Source: Photobacterium sp. GB-56
GTDB lineage: Bacteria; Pseudomonadota; Gammaproteobacteria; Enterobacterales; Vibrionaceae
Length of the DNA: 64,000 nucleotides
Reading direction: 5' to 3'
Assembly (NCBI RefSeq): GCF_003026105.1
Contig: NZ_PYNW01000011.1
Coordinates: 62,001 to 126,000 of the forward strand
Below are positions 31,664 through 41,029 of the stretch, in pieces (within the stretch, counting starts at the first letter, position 1; the number at the start of each line of letters is the position of its first letter). The position numbers and the translations under genes are program-made. The notes under the pieces are model-generated. The model saw nothing but the letters and a program-made list of their open reading frames with translations, was not told the origin of the DNA and made no database searches.

Positions 31664-33166
31664 ATGATTCCTGTTGTTGCCCTAGTCGGGCGCCCGAACG
31701 TGGGTAAATCGACGCTATTTAATCGTCTTACTCGCACAAGGGATGCACTTGTTGCTGACTTTCCTGGCTTAACTAGGGATCGTAAATACGGTAGAGCAGA
31801 GCTAGAAGAGCATGAATTCATTGTTATCGATACCGGTGGTATTGATGGTACTGAGGAAGGCGTTGAAACAAAAATGGCTGAACAGTCATTAGCAGCGATT
31901 GAAGAAGCTGATGTTGTTCTGTTCCTAGTAGATGGTCGTGCTGGTTTAACTGCCGCAGACGAAGCAATTGCTAAGCACTTACGTAGCCGTCAAAAGCCAA
32001 CGTTCCTTGTGGTAAACAAGGTTGATGGTATTGATGCAGACAGTGCTTGTGCTGAATTCTGGCGTTTAGGCGTTGATGCAATGTACCAAATTGCAGCAAC
32101 TCAAAACCGTGGTGTTACTGCATTGATGGAGCGCGCATTAGCACCGTTCTCTGACAAACTGAATGCAGAGCTTGCAGAAGAAGGTGAAGAGCAAGAACTT
32201 CAACTTGAAGATCTCACATCGGTTGAAGATATTGAGAAAGCAAACCTTTCTGAAGCGGATGCGGAAGCTGCCTATAAGCGTCTTCAAGAGCAGCCAATTA
32301 AGCTTGCAATTATTGGTCGTCCAAACGTAGGTAAATCAACACTAACAAACCGTATTTTAGGTGAAGAACGTGTTGTTGTTTACGATATGCCAGGAACAAC
32401 GCGTGACTCTATTTACATTCCAATGGAACGTGATGGTCAAGAGTACGTATTGATCGATACTGCGGGTATCCGTCGTCGTAAGAACATGCACCAAGCGGTT
32501 GAGAAATTCTCAGTTATTCAAACGTTAAAAGCGGTTGAAGATGCTAACGTTGTATTGTTGATTATCGATGCTCGTGAAAACATTTCAGATCAAGATCTAA
32601 GTTTATTAGGTTTTGCGCTAAATGCAGGCCGTTCATTAGTGATTGCTGTGAACAAGTGGGATGGTTTAGATAACGAAGTGAAAGAGCGTGTTAAGTCTGA
32701 ACTTGACCGTCGTTTAGGCTTCGTTGACTTTGCGCGTATTCACTTTATTTCAGCACTTCACGGTACCGGTGTTGGTCACTTATATGAGTCAGTGATTGAA
32801 GCATACCAGTCTGCAACTAAGCGTATTAGTACTTCGCTACTAACGCGTATTATGCAAATGGCACAAGATGATCACCAGCCACCAATGATCCGTGGTCGTC
32901 GTGTGAAGCTTAAGTATGCGCACGCCGGTGGTTATAACCCACCGATCATTGTCGTTCACGGTAACCAAGTTAATGATCTTCCGGGTTCATATAAGCGTTA
33001 CCTAATGAACTACTACCGTAAGTCATTAGAAATGATGGGGACACCGATTCGCATTCAATTCCAGAATAGCGAAAACCCATTTGAGACTAAAAAGCAGAAG
33101 CTAACTGTTTCTCAAGAACGCCAACGTAAACGTCTAACGAATGTACTGCGCGATCGTAAGAAGTAA
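31664..33166 (+). CDS. der: Ribosome biogenesis GTPase Der (EngA)
   Basis: An essential GTPase with two tandem G domains needed for 50S assembly. The first P loop is GRPNVGKST (8-16) with DFPGLTRD and NKVD; the second is GRPNVGKST (about 218-226) with DMPGTTRD and NKWD; a KH-like domain ends the protein. It has 500 residues, with an acidic linker ([13 protein letters not shown]) between the G domains, as in other gammaproteobacteria. It follows bamB as in E. coli. Confidence 0.97.
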   Translation: MIPVVALVGRPNVGKSTLFNRLTRTRDALVADFPGLTRDRKYGRAELEEHEFIVIDTGGIDGTEEGVETKMAEQSLAAIEEADVVLFLVDGRAGLTAADEAIAKHLRSRQKPTFLVVNKVDGIDADSACAEFWRLGVDAMYQIAATQNRGVTALMERALAPFSDKLNAELAEEGEEQELQLEDLTSVEDIEKANLSEADAEAAYKRLQEQPIKLAIIGRPNVGKSTLTNRILGEERVVVYDMPGTTRDSIYIPMERDGQEYVLIDTAGIRRRKNMHQAVEKFSVIQTLKAVEDANVVLLIIDARENISDQDLSLLGFALNAGRSLVIAVNKWDGLDNEVKERVKSELDRRLGFVDFARIHFISALHGTGVGHLYESVIEAYQSATKRISTSLLTRIMQMAQDDHQPPMIRGRRVKLKYAHAGGYNPPIIVVHGNQVNDLPGSYKRYLMNYYRKSLEMMGTPIRIQFQNSENPFETKKQKLTVSQERQRKRLTNVLRDRKK

Positions 33167-33188
33167 TATTTTACGATAAATAAATACG

Positions 33189-33238
33189 AAAAAGCCCGAT
33201 ACGTGAACTCTTAGAGTTAAAAGCGTATCGGGCTTTTT
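33189..33238. terminator. Bidirectional terminator between der and cnoX
   Basis: AAAAAGCCCGATACG (33189-33203) pairs perfectly over 15 bp with CGTATCGGGCTTTTT (33224-33238), and the loop contains a second small hairpin AACTC/GAGTT. It serves both convergent genes. Confidence 0.9.
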
Positions 33239-33258
33239 GCTATTTATACTTTATCGAA

Positions 33259-34113
33259 TTAATACATCAAAGAGTAAAGCTGACGGCGGTAAGAGGCTGC
33301 AATTGGATTGCCTTGACCTAATGCTGCAAGAATATCCATCATGGTTTTCTTTGCATTACCATCTGAGAAGTTCATGTCTTTACGTAAAATTGCAATCAAT
33401 AACTCTAGCGCTTCTTCATTACGGTTTACTTGGCTGTATTGCACGGCGAGTTCATAACGTAATTCAACATTGTCAGGTTCGGACGCTAGTTTCTGTTCTA
33501 GTTGTTGGATCTCTGGCGAGTTACCCGCTTGCTTGTGTAATTCTAATTTAGCGACCAAGCCTTTGTATTGTGCATCCTGATCTTGCATTGGGATTGTCGC
33601 AAGAATCGGCTCGGCCTCATCAAACAAAGCGGTTTCAATCAGGCACTCTGCAATAGCGAGTTTTACTAAGCTATCGTTAGGAAGTTGTGCTGACAGTTGA
33701 CGCAGTAGCGGTAGAGCTTGAGCGTATTCTTTATTATCAACTAATACCAATGCCTGTTTTAATGCCAGCTCTTCTTGACTTGGTAGATGACGAGTTAGCA
33801 TTTCACGTAATGTTTGCTCTGTTTGTGGCCCTGCAGAGCCATCAGCAGGTTGACCATCTTTAAACAGAGCAACAGTAGGTAAACCACGGACACCGAACTG
33901 AGAAGCGACCATTTGTTGGGTTTCACAGTTTAGTGAAGCAAGGATAAATTGTCCTTGGTATTCACGAGCCAGTTTTTCTAGCGTTGCATTCACTTCTAGC
34001 GTTTCAGGCATCGATGGCGCCCAAAAACTGATCACAACAGGTGTTTGCATCGATTGCTCGATAACCTGTTGCAGATTTTGTTCATTAATTTCTAGCGCAG
34101 TATTTTGGTACAT
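33259..34113 (-). CDS. cnoX: Chaperedoxin CnoX (YbbN)
   Basis: A 284-residue thioredoxin-fold plus TPR holdase. It aligns along its whole length with E. coli CnoX (same length; EQNLQQVIEQSM, SQFGVRGLPTVALFKDGQP, YRRQLYSLMY). The usual active-site position reads WAPSMPE (31-37), so both thioredoxin cysteines are missing: E. coli has SxxC there, while this protein has S34 and E37. The second E. coli cysteine is kept as C63. It should act as a non-redox holdase, or use only C63. It lies next to ybbO, tesA and ybbAP as in E. coli. Confidence 0.92.
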   Translation of the reverse strand: MYQNTALEINEQNLQQVIEQSMQTPVVISFWAPSMPETLEVNATLEKLAREYQGQFILASLNCETQQMVASQFGVRGLPTVALFKDGQPADGSAGPQTEQTLREMLTRHLPSQEELALKQALVLVDNKEYAQALPLLRQLSAQLPNDSLVKLAIAECLIETALFDEAEPILATIPMQDQDAQYKGLVAKLELHKQAGNSPEIQQLEQKLASEPDNVELRYELAVQYSQVNRNEEALELLIAILRKDMNFSDGNAKKTMMDILAALGQGNPIAASYRRQLYSLMY

Positions 34114-34235
34114 GTAATTCGATCCGTTGACTATTTGAAAGGCTATACCAAATATATGGGGATGAATCGATGTGGATCAAGTTGAGATAATGAAACAGAA
34201 ATTAGTAAGTGTTTAAAAAACGAGAAAGAACAGTA

Positions 34236-34307
34236 TTAATTACCGAATACCAGCAAAAGCACTAACGTGATACACGCGCATAGTAAGTTAATTTGGCGCA
34301 ATGTCAT
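34236..34307 (-). CDS. Candidate small hydrophobic membrane peptide (23 residues)
   Basis: The frame encodes a Leu/Val-rich 23-mer (starts MTLRQINLL, then CACITLVLLLVFGN) that could span the membrane once. The Shine-Dalgarno sequence AAGGTG lies six to eight bases before the ATG, and the stop is TAA. The form (short polar N-terminus, hydrophobic core, tiny tail) resembles membrane stress peptides and type I toxins in general, but I see no homology to a named one. It lies alone in a 470-bp gap, about 120 bases upstream of cnoX on the same strand, so it could be a leader ORF for cnoX or a separate gene. Confidence 0.5.
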   Translation of the reverse strand: MTLRQINLLCACITLVLLLVFGN

Positions 34308-34539
34308 ATATACACCTTAAACGTAATGAAGAAAGAGCTAAGTTTGATAATTAGCTTAAGTTATGGGATCACATTACATTTGTTATATGACAATAATATT
34401 ACGTTTTATAGAAAATGTCATATTGGGTGATATTCTTAACTGGAGTAAGTGTTTTTTTATGTTTAGTGGTTATAAATCAGCATATTAATCATCATTGATT
34501 TTATAAATGTTGTTTTTATCACCACTTTTATAAGGTGAT

Positions 34540-34580
34540 AAAACTGCCTAAAAGCGATGGGTTTTAAGCAGGTTTTTTCT
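34540..34580. terminator. Terminator downstream of ybbO
   Basis: AAACTGCCTAAAA pairs with TTTTAAGCAGGTTT (one G-U pair) around GCGATGGG. T tracts flank it on both strands. It lies just after the minus-strand ybbO stop codon at 34584. Confidence 0.65.
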
Positions 34581-34583
34581 TTA

Positions 34584-35411
34584 TTAATTGCTTTTTATCA
34601 GTAACTTATCAAGAAATCTTGTTGGTAGGATACGACGTAAGAAACCAAAAATATAAGTCGGTTGTGTCACGTAATAGCGTGATTTTGGGCGAGAGCTATT
34701 AATGATGTCCAATAGTGGTCGTAATACTGCATCAGGTTTTAAAGTAAATTTGTTGGTCACCTTTTCTTTACCAAGGCGAGAGAGGGTGTCTTGGTAGTTG
34801 TCATAATGGCGAGAGTTGTTCATATCAATATGACGTTCAAACATGCGTTTTGCGTTTGCGCGAAATTGGCTTTCAATTGGTCCTGGCTCGATCAAAGAAA
34901 TACTAATCGGCGTATTGTCTAACTCTAAACGTAAGGTATCGGTATAGCCTTCAATTGCAAATTTACTGGCGTTATATGCGCCGCGATATTTCATGGCGAC
35001 TAATCCCAGTACTGAGCTGTTTTGTACAATTTTACCGTGACCTTGGGTAAGCATCAGTGGGATGACTTGCTTAGTTAGCTCGTGCCAGCCAAAGAAGTTC
35101 GCTTCAAATTGTTCACGTAGAGCTGAGGTCGGTAAATCTTCTAATGCGCCGGGTTGTCCGTAAGCGGCATTATTAAATAACACATCTAATTTTCCGCCAG
35201 TGATAGCTAGAGCTTGGCTTAAACCTTCTGTGATGGATGACTCTGAAGTGACATCCAATTGAACGCAACGAATACCTTCTTGATTGAGCCTTTCTACATC
35301 CTCTGATTTTCGACAACTAGCAACAACGTTAAGGCCTTGCTCGGTCAGTGTTTTTGCGCAGTAATAGCCAATACCAGAGCTACACCCTGTCATTAAAATA
35401 GATTGTGTCAC
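34584..35411 (-). CDS. ybbO: Short-chain dehydrogenase/reductase YbbO
   Basis: A classical SDR of 275 residues. It has the dinucleotide motif GCSSGIG (9-15), NNAAYG, the catalytic serine region QNSSVLG and the active YNASK. YbbO of E. coli reduces aldehydes with NADPH. Its last bases upstream overlap the end of tesA by four, so the two are co-transcribed, and the synteny cnoX-ybbO-tesA-ybbA-ybbP supports the name over other SDRs. Confidence 0.88.
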   Translation of the reverse strand: MTQSILMTGCSSGIGYYCAKTLTEQGLNVVASCRKSEDVERLNQEGIRCVQLDVTSESSITEGLSQALAITGGKLDVLFNNAAYGQPGALEDLPTSALREQFEANFFGWHELTKQVIPLMLTQGHGKIVQNSSVLGLVAMKYRGAYNASKFAIEGYTDTLRLELDNTPISISLIEPGPIESQFRANAKRMFERHIDMNNSRHYDNYQDTLSRLGKEKVTNKFTLKPDAVLRPLLDIINSSRPKSRYYVTQPTYIFGFLRRILPTRFLDKLLIKSN

Positions 35412-36022
35412 TGTGAGCTTTCCTTGTTGAGATAAGGTTGAAGATGCTTTGCCATAAATTGAGCGATCAGCGGCTGTGCTTGTGCGGTTGGGTGAAGGCC
35501 ATCTTTCATCATTAATTCTGGCTTTACAATAATATCGATAAGAAAAAACGGCAATAAAGGCACATTGGTGTCTTCACTTAATGATGGGTAAGTATTACGA
35601 AACAGTTCGTTATAACGTTTGCCATAATTGGGTGGGACTTCAATTTGCATTAATAGTGGCTGTGATCCCACTTTTTGGATCTCATTGATCATTTGGCTAA
35701 GGTTATTACGTAATATTTTAGGATGAAACCCACGTAAGCCATCATTCGCACCTAATTCGATTAAAACAAAATCAGGCTTATGCTGTTCCAATAATGCTGG
35801 TAATCGTGCCAACCCATTACCACTGGTATCGCCAGAGATACTCGCATTCACAATGGTCGTTGGTTGTTTTTGCTGTTCTAACAGTGGCGGCAGTAGTGCA
35901 GGCCAGCTTTTCTCTGCTGGCATCTGATAACCAGCACTGAGGCTATCGCCAAGAACTAACAGTGTTTGACTCAATGCGGTGGATGAAAACACCAGCATCA
36001 ACAATGAAAGGATTCGTATCAT
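35408..36022 (-). CDS. tesA: Acyl-CoA thioesterase I / lysophospholipase TesA
   Basis: A periplasmic SGNH hydrolase of 204 residues. The signal peptide covers about residues 1-18. The catalytic serine is S27 in GDSLSAGY; SGDTSG, GANDGLRG and the DGLHP histidine box complete the SGNH set. The frame is open from 36067, but the start at 36022 yields the signal peptide and has GGAGA upstream on the minus strand. That start codon overlaps the ATG of divergent ybbA within one CATG, so each promoter must lie inside the other gene. Confidence 0.93.
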   Translation of the reverse strand: MIRILSLLMLVFSSTALSQTLLVLGDSLSAGYQMPAEKSWPALLPPLLEQQKQPTTIVNASISGDTSGNGLARLPALLEQHKPDFVLIELGANDGLRGFHPKILRNNLSQMINEIQKVGSQPLLMQIEVPPNYGKRYNELFRNTYPSLSEDTNVPLLPFFLIDIIVKPELMMKDGLHPTAQAQPLIAQFMAKHLQPYLNKESSQ

Positions 36023-36710
36023 GTCTGTCTCCGTAATTAAGGCACACTCTGTTTCAAAACAAGTCACGACTACCTTGTCGCCTATGACTATTTTGCAGGA
36101 TGTTTCGCTTGAGGTCGAGCAAGGAGAGTCTATTGCCCTTGTCGGTGTCTCTGGCGCGGGTAAATCAACCTTGATGACATTACTGGCGGGGCTCGATGTA
36201 CCAACACAAGGTGAAATAGAGCTACTTGGTCATAACCTTTCTACGTTAGATGATGAACAACGCGCTCAATTACGTAGTGAATCTATTGGTTTCGTGTTTC
36301 AAAACTTCCTGTTACTACCGACCTTAAATGCACTCGAGAACGTCACGTTACCGTGTTTGATCCAAGATAATGAGGTGGATGTTGAGCGAGCAAAAGAATT
36401 GCTTGCTGTTGTTGGTTTGAAAGGGCGAGAAACTCACTTACCGAGTCAGTTATCCGGTGGTGAACAGCAACGCGTCGCGTTAGCTCGCGCTTTTATGATC
36501 AAACCGAAAATTTTGTTTGCTGATGAGCCAACAGGAAACCTCGATCAGCATACCGCAGCCATGGTTATTGAGCTGTTGTTTGAGCTTAATAAAAACAGTG
36601 GCACAACACTGGTGCTTGTCACCCATGACGATACATTAGCGGCTCGTTGCGATCGAATTATGCGATTAGATAACGGCAAACTCGCGAGGGATGAACGTCA
36701 TGCAGAGTGA
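36021..36710 (+). CDS. ybbA: ABC transporter ATP-binding protein YbbA
   Basis: An ATPase of the LolD/MacB-like family, 229 residues from the ATG at 36021. The Walker A is GVSGAGKST (42-50), the signature [14 protein letters not shown], and Walker [19 protein letters not shown] lies eight bases upstream; a longer frame from 35979 runs inside tesA and lacks support. It overlaps the permease gene ybbP, its partner. Confidence 0.92.
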   Translation: MSVSVIKAHSVSKQVTTTLSPMTILQDVSLEVEQGESIALVGVSGAGKSTLMTLLAGLDVPTQGEIELLGHNLSTLDDEQRAQLRSESIGFVFQNFLLLPTLNALENVTLPCLIQDNEVDVERAKELLAVVGLKGRETHLPSQLSGGEQQRVALARAFMIKPKILFADEPTGNLDQHTAAMVIELLFELNKNSGTTLVLVTHDDTLAARCDRIMRLDNGKLARDERHAE

Positions 36711-39171
36711 TTCACTTTCGATGAAAAAACGTCCGTTCTTTTTACGTTGGGCGTGGCGTGAAATCCGACAAGGTCAGTTGTGGTTAGTCACCTTAGCGCT
36801 GAGCTTAATTATAGCCTGCGTATTTGCGTTATCGGCATTGGTAAGCCGTGTTGAAGGGGTCATAGTTTCGCAAGGTCGCTCTGCGTTAGCGGCAGATATG
36901 GTATTGAAGTCATCGCAAGCGGTAGATTTACAACCGTTATCAACCAATAAGATCACCACTTCACAGCAAACTCGCTTTGGTACCATGGCATTTAGCGATA
37001 ACGGTATGCAGTTAGTCAGCATTAAAGCGGTTGATGCGAAATTTCCATTGCGTGGCGATTTACGATTACAAGCGGCTGATAAGTCTGTGCACCATCATGT
37101 GAGCCCCGGTGAGTTGTGGTTATCAGAACGCTTATTTTCGCTGCTGGATGTCAAAGAGGGCGATACACTCATGCTGGGGGATGGGGAGCTAACCATTAGT
37201 GGGAGAATCTTAGAAGATCCTGAACTGTCTTTTAACCCTTTTAGCCAAATGCCAGCAGTATTGATCAACAATAAAGACATTGCTGCCATTGGCGGGATTC
37301 AAGAAGGTAGCAGGATCAGCTATCGCTACTATTTTTCCGGCTCCGATCCTGATCTTGCTGATATTCGTGAAACGATGAAGTTAACCCCAAGCCAGCGCTG
37401 GTTAACTGAAAACGATGCCGGGCGCAGTGGTGACTTTATAGAGCGAGCAAGGCAATACCTATCGCTGACTTTAGTGCTGGTGGTGCTCATGGCATCAGCA
37501 ACCTTAGTGCTTACATGTCAGCACTATGCGTCGACGCGGATCACATCAGTCGCGATGATGAAGAGCCTTGGTGCAAGTCGTCGTTTTTTATGGCGATGGT
37601 TATTACAACAAATTGCGGTTGTGTTTTCAGTCGCGATTGGCGTTGGTTTACTGTTGGGTTTTTGGCTCGAATGGTTACTGCGCTATCCACTGCAACAGTT
37701 GTTACCTGATGAATTACCGACGATTGGTTTTGCGCCATTAGTGATCAGCTTACTGCTCGCTCTTTTCATTTCATTGCCAGCATTGGGTATTCCGCTTTCT
37801 CGTTTAGTGAATGCTTCTGCAATGAATACGGTACAAGCAACCCAGACTCCAACATCTAAGTTCTCAGCTATATGGTTGTTGTTGATCTTCCCTGTTTTTG
37901 CAGCAGTATGGTGGATTGGTAGCAATGTATTTGTTTGGCTGACCTTATTGGGCATGGTGGCACTGTTAGTGTTGTTAGCTTTAGTTGGCCTTGCTGCCAT
38001 TGCTTTACTTAAGAAAGTTAAACTCGGTGCTGCGTACAGTTTGGCGTTAAGTCGTGTCAATCGTAGTAAAGCGAAGACCGCGACGCAATTGGCGGCATTG
38101 ACGTGTTCGTTAATGCTATTAGCTGTGATTGGATTATTACGTAACGAGTTACTTGCGGATTGGAAAAATACCTTACCTGCTGATGCGCCTAATGTGTTTG
38201 CAATTAATATTGCGCCAGATCAGCAACAAGCCTATTTAGATTATTTAGATGCGAATCAATTAGCCCGTTCTGAAGGTTATCCTGTGACCCGTGGAAGATT
38301 GGTCGCGATTAATGAGCAACGCTTTTACTTATCAGAAGATGAAAGCCAAAGTGGCGTAGCTGCAGAGATTACTTCCGACAATAGTCCAGAACGCGATCCT
38401 GCATTAAGACGAGAGCTTAACTTCACATGGGCGGAAAGCTTACCGAGTCATAATGAGGTGATTGCAGGTAAATGGGGAAGTAGCTCAGGTGTTTCAGTGG
38501 AATCTGGCATTGCGAAACGCTTAAACATTGCATTGGGTGACAAGCTGGCTTTTACCATTGGTGGGCTAGAGTTTAACGCCACAGTAAACAGCATTCGTGA
38601 TGTGGAATGGCGTAATATGAAGCCGAACTTCTACTTCATTTTCACCCCAGATGTATTGCAGTCGTTTCCTGCAACATGGCTAGTGAGTTTTAGAGTGAAT
38701 GATCAGCAAAGCGATTTACTTAATACCTTAGCCAGTAATTATCCAACGGTGAGTGTGCTTGATTTACGTATGATGGCAACACGGATTCAAGCTTTATTAG
38801 CCCAAGTGAGTTGGTCACTTACGGTATTAGCTGGCTTAGGTGTACTGAGTGGATTACTACTCATTATGACCTTATTACGCTTGAGTATTTCAGAGCGTCA
38901 AACCGAAATTCAGCTTTATCGCACACTCGGTGCCAGCCGAAAACGCATTGCTGCTACCTTGTGGTTTGAATACGGCATTATTGCGTTATTAGCTGGGATT
39001 ATTGCAGCCATTGGCGCTGAATTTGTTGTCGGTTTGCTGGTGGTAAAAGGTTTTGAACTGCCGTTTACCTTGCATCCATTAATGTGGATAGGCTTACCTA
39101 TGCTGGCTATTGGCTTGGTGTATTTAGTGTCACGATCGCAGATCAAGAAGTTGTTGTTGCCGTTGCGTTGA
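36700..39171 (+). CDS. ybbP: ABC transporter permease YbbP (FtsX-like)
   Basis: A large inner-membrane permease of 823 residues with two FtsX-type units: one N-terminal helix, a periplasmic domain, three helices around 250-370, a middle pair, a second periplasmic domain, and three C-terminal helices with LRLSISERQTEIQLYRTLGA. The ATG at 36700 is preferred over 36691 because GAGGG at 36686-36690 is nine bases away. It overlaps ybbA by 11 bases. The substrate of YbbAP is not established; co-location with tesA suggests a lipid-type cargo, which is inference. Confidence 0.9.
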   Translation: MQSDSLSMKKRPFFLRWAWREIRQGQLWLVTLALSLIIACVFALSALVSRVEGVIVSQGRSALAADMVLKSSQAVDLQPLSTNKITTSQQTRFGTMAFSDNGMQLVSIKAVDAKFPLRGDLRLQAADKSVHHHVSPGELWLSERLFSLLDVKEGDTLMLGDGELTISGRILEDPELSFNPFSQMPAVLINNKDIAAIGGIQEGSRISYRYYFSGSDPDLADIRETMKLTPSQRWLTENDAGRSGDFIERARQYLSLTLVLVVLMASATLVLTCQHYASTRITSVAMMKSLGASRRFLWRWLLQQIAVVFSVAIGVGLLLGFWLEWLLRYPLQQLLPDELPTIGFAPLVISLLLALFISLPALGIPLSRLVNASAMNTVQATQTPTSKFSAIWLLLIFPVFAAVWWIGSNVFVWLTLLGMVALLVLLALVGLAAIALLKKVKLGAAYSLALSRVNRSKAKTATQLAALTCSLMLLAVIGLLRNELLADWKNTLPADAPNVFAINIAPDQQQAYLDYLDANQLARSEGYPVTRGRLVAINEQRFYLSEDESQSGVAAEITSDNSPERDPALRRELNFTWAESLPSHNEVIAGKWGSSSGVSVESGIAKRLNIALGDKLAFTIGGLEFNATVNSIRDVEWRNMKPNFYFIFTPDVLQSFPATWLVSFRVNDQQSDLLNTLASNYPTVSVLDLRMMATRIQALLAQVSWSLTVLAGLGVLSGLLLIMTLLRLSISERQTEIQLYRTLGASRKRIAATLWFEYGIIALLAGIIAAIGAEFVVGLLVVKGFELPFTLHPLMWIGLPMLAIGLVYLVSRSQIKKLLLPLR

Positions 39172-39407
39172 TGGAGTGTAGATTATTTAAATAATAAATG
39201 TCCTTTGAAAGACAAAGTGGTGGTAGCCATGATGAAGATGATAAGTTTTGCTTAATCTGATATCAAGCAAGGTCGTACATCGTCAATAACTTCATTAAAA
39301 GAGATTAGGTGCTCGTAAAAAATAGACAAGAAATCATGCCTAAAACTACTCTAATTCCTACAAAGACATTTGAGAATACAATTTTGTAATTAGTCTTGTT
39401 TATAAAT
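39172..39407. other. Spacer after ybbP
   Basis: About 240 bases, AT-rich. A 20-codon frame from ATG 39199 has no ribosome-binding site. I see nothing else. It marks the change from a conserved block to the orphan gene on the minus strand. Confidence 0.3.
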
Positions 39408-39439
39408 AAAAAGCCGCTTTATTTACAAAGCGGCTTTTT
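39408..39439. terminator. Bidirectional terminator
   Basis: AAAAAGCCGCTTT, loop ATTTAC, AAAGCGGCTTTTT: a perfect 13-bp stem flanked by A and T runs. It ends the minus-strand orphan gene and may also catch read-through from ybbP. Confidence 0.9.
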
Positions 39440-39464
39440 ATTTATAATGTCATTTTTTAGGTTG

Positions 39465-40070
39465 TTATACGTTTTTACGTAAATAATCAAAAAATGTAAT
39501 TACACGTGTATGCGTATTATTAACGCTACTTTCTAGTTTGCCTAGAACGGTGCTTTCCTTGATATCTCGAGATTTATCAGTGTAGTTATCCATAGCATGA
39601 AAATATTCATTAAGAATACTTTCAATTTCATCTTTTTCTTTATTTGAGAAAAAACGATTATATCGTTCTTTTGAAAGGTATAAGCTTTTTAATTTTTGCT
39701 CTAAATTGTATTTTTTTGAGGAGTATTCTTCCGCTGCTTTTTGCCATTCGAGGCTAACATCGTATCCATTATCAATTAAAGACATTGCTGTATTACTATG
39801 TTTCAGTTCATTAAATGCGTTATAGCATTTAAAAATATCTTCTTCTATAGATACTATAGCCTTGTAACGCTCTTCGTATTTGTGTTGTTTTTTCCATCTA
39901 TTTAAAGCTACCCATGCAATAAATAAGGTAAGAGCACTTATTAGAATGCTCAGGATATCCTTAAATTTTGTCCATTCTTGAATACTCTGATCATTAGTAC
40001 TGACTCCTAACCAAAAAGAAATACAAACTAATACCACTACAAGTATCACGTTAAAATTATTATTGTTCAT
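39465..40070 (-). CDS. Orphan two-helix membrane protein with charged cytoplasmic tail
   Basis: 201 residues that I do not recognise. Two membrane helices are clear (about 8-23 and 39-57), followed by RWKKQHKYEERYK and a Lys/Glu-rich helical tail likely to form coiled coils. The codons are more A/T-rich than those of the neighbours, and no good Shine-Dalgarno sequence precedes the ATG. It is set between ybbP and yfcH, where conserved synteny breaks. Single genes of this build are often accessory, and some belong to phage-defence or stress loci, but nothing here proves that. Confidence 0.75.
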   Translation of the reverse strand: MNNNNFNVILVVVLVCISFWLGVSTNDQSIQEWTKFKDILSILISALTLFIAWVALNRWKKQHKYEERYKAIVSIEEDIFKCYNAFNELKHSNTAMSLIDNGYDVSLEWQKAAEEYSSKKYNLEQKLKSLYLSKERYNRFFSNKEKDEIESILNEYFHAMDNYTDKSRDIKESTVLGKLESSVNNTHTRVITFFDYLRKNV

Positions 40071-40126
40071 ATATGATTATCAAAGTTAATAATAGTTTTT
40101 TTAACCATTTAATAAATATATTTTAT

Positions 40127-41029
40127 CTAGTCACACAACGTCTGCTTTAGTGCTTGCTCAATACAAGGGAAGCTAAAGTTAAACCCTTCTTGCTGTAACT
40201 TATTCGGTAGCGCACGTTGGCTATCAAGCAATAGCTGTGCTGATTCTCCAAGTCCTAGTTTTAGAACCCAAGCAGGGGTAAATAAAATGTGTGGACGCTT
40301 TAGAGTTGCGGCTAAGGTTTGGCTAAACACTTTATTCGTCACCGGTGTTGGGGCGGTAAAGTTAAATGCACCATGCGCTTCTGGGTGATTTAGTAAAAAG
40401 ATGATGCCTTTGATCATGTCTTGTATATGGATCCAAGGAAAGTATTGTTTACCGTCACCAATTTTTCCGCCTAATCCTAGTTGATAAGGCAGTAACATGC
40501 GCGCTAATGCACCGCCTTGTTTGCCAAGTACGATACCTGTGCGGATAAAGCACACACGGGTTTGTTCTGATTTGGCTTCAAGAGCAATTTGCTCCCAGCG
40601 GTAACAGACGTTCTGGGCAAAGTCGTTATCGTTAATATCAAGCGGGGTGGATTCATCAATGGTTTTATCTTGGTTATCACCATAAATGCCCACCGCAGAA
40701 CCACTAAGAAAAGTATGCGGAGGATGACGACTGGCTTTAATTTTATCAACGAGTTGCTGGGTAATATCCCAACGACTTTGACATATTTTCTCTTTTTGTT
40801 TGTCACTCCAACGCTTATTGATGATCGGCTCACCCGCAAGGTTGATAACAGCATCAAATTGGTCGAAATTGTCGAAGCTATCTAGGCTATCAACGGCGAG
40901 GATATGATGACCGAGTTGATTGTAAGCACGAGTCGGGTTACGTGTAAGTATGGTGACGTGATCATGATTGAAATGAGGAATCAGTGCTCGTCCGATAAAA
41001 CCTGTTGCGCCTGTCATTAAAATATTCAT
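40127..41029 (-). CDS. yfcH: TIGR01777-type NAD(P)-dependent epimerase YfcH
   Basis: An extended SDR-like protein of 300 residues with GATGFIGRAL (7-16), INLAGEPI and LSGSAVGIYGD, and a C-terminal domain of unknown role (DUF1731-type). Its substrate is not known. It is divergent from yfcE, another gene of the same region in E. coli. Confidence 0.88.
   Translation of the reverse strand: MNILMTGATGFIGRALIPHFNHDHVTILTRNPTRAYNQLGHHILAVDSLDSFDNFDQFDAVINLAGEPIINKRWSDKQKEKICQSRWDITQQLVDKIKASRHPPHTFLSGSAVGIYGDNQDKTIDESTPLDINDNDFAQNVCYRWEQIALEAKSEQTRVCFIRTGIVLGKQGGALARMLLPYQLGLGGKIGDGKQYFPWIHIQDMIKGIIFLLNHPEAHGAFNFTAPTPVTNKVFSQTLAATLKRPHILFTPAWVLKLGLGESAQLLLDSQRALPNKLQQEGFNFSFPCIEQALKQTLCD

Larger units (their letters stand above)
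34114..34583. other. Spacer between cnoX and ybbO
   Basis: An unusually long 470-bp gap for this conserved block. It holds the small hydrophobic ORF at 34236-34307 (minus), an AGCTAAGTTTGATAATTAGCT hairpin near 34336-34356 in that ORF's upstream region, a TATCACC/GGTGATA hairpin (34517-34540), and the terminator after ybbO. The remainder is AT-rich without recognisable content. Confidence 0.5.
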
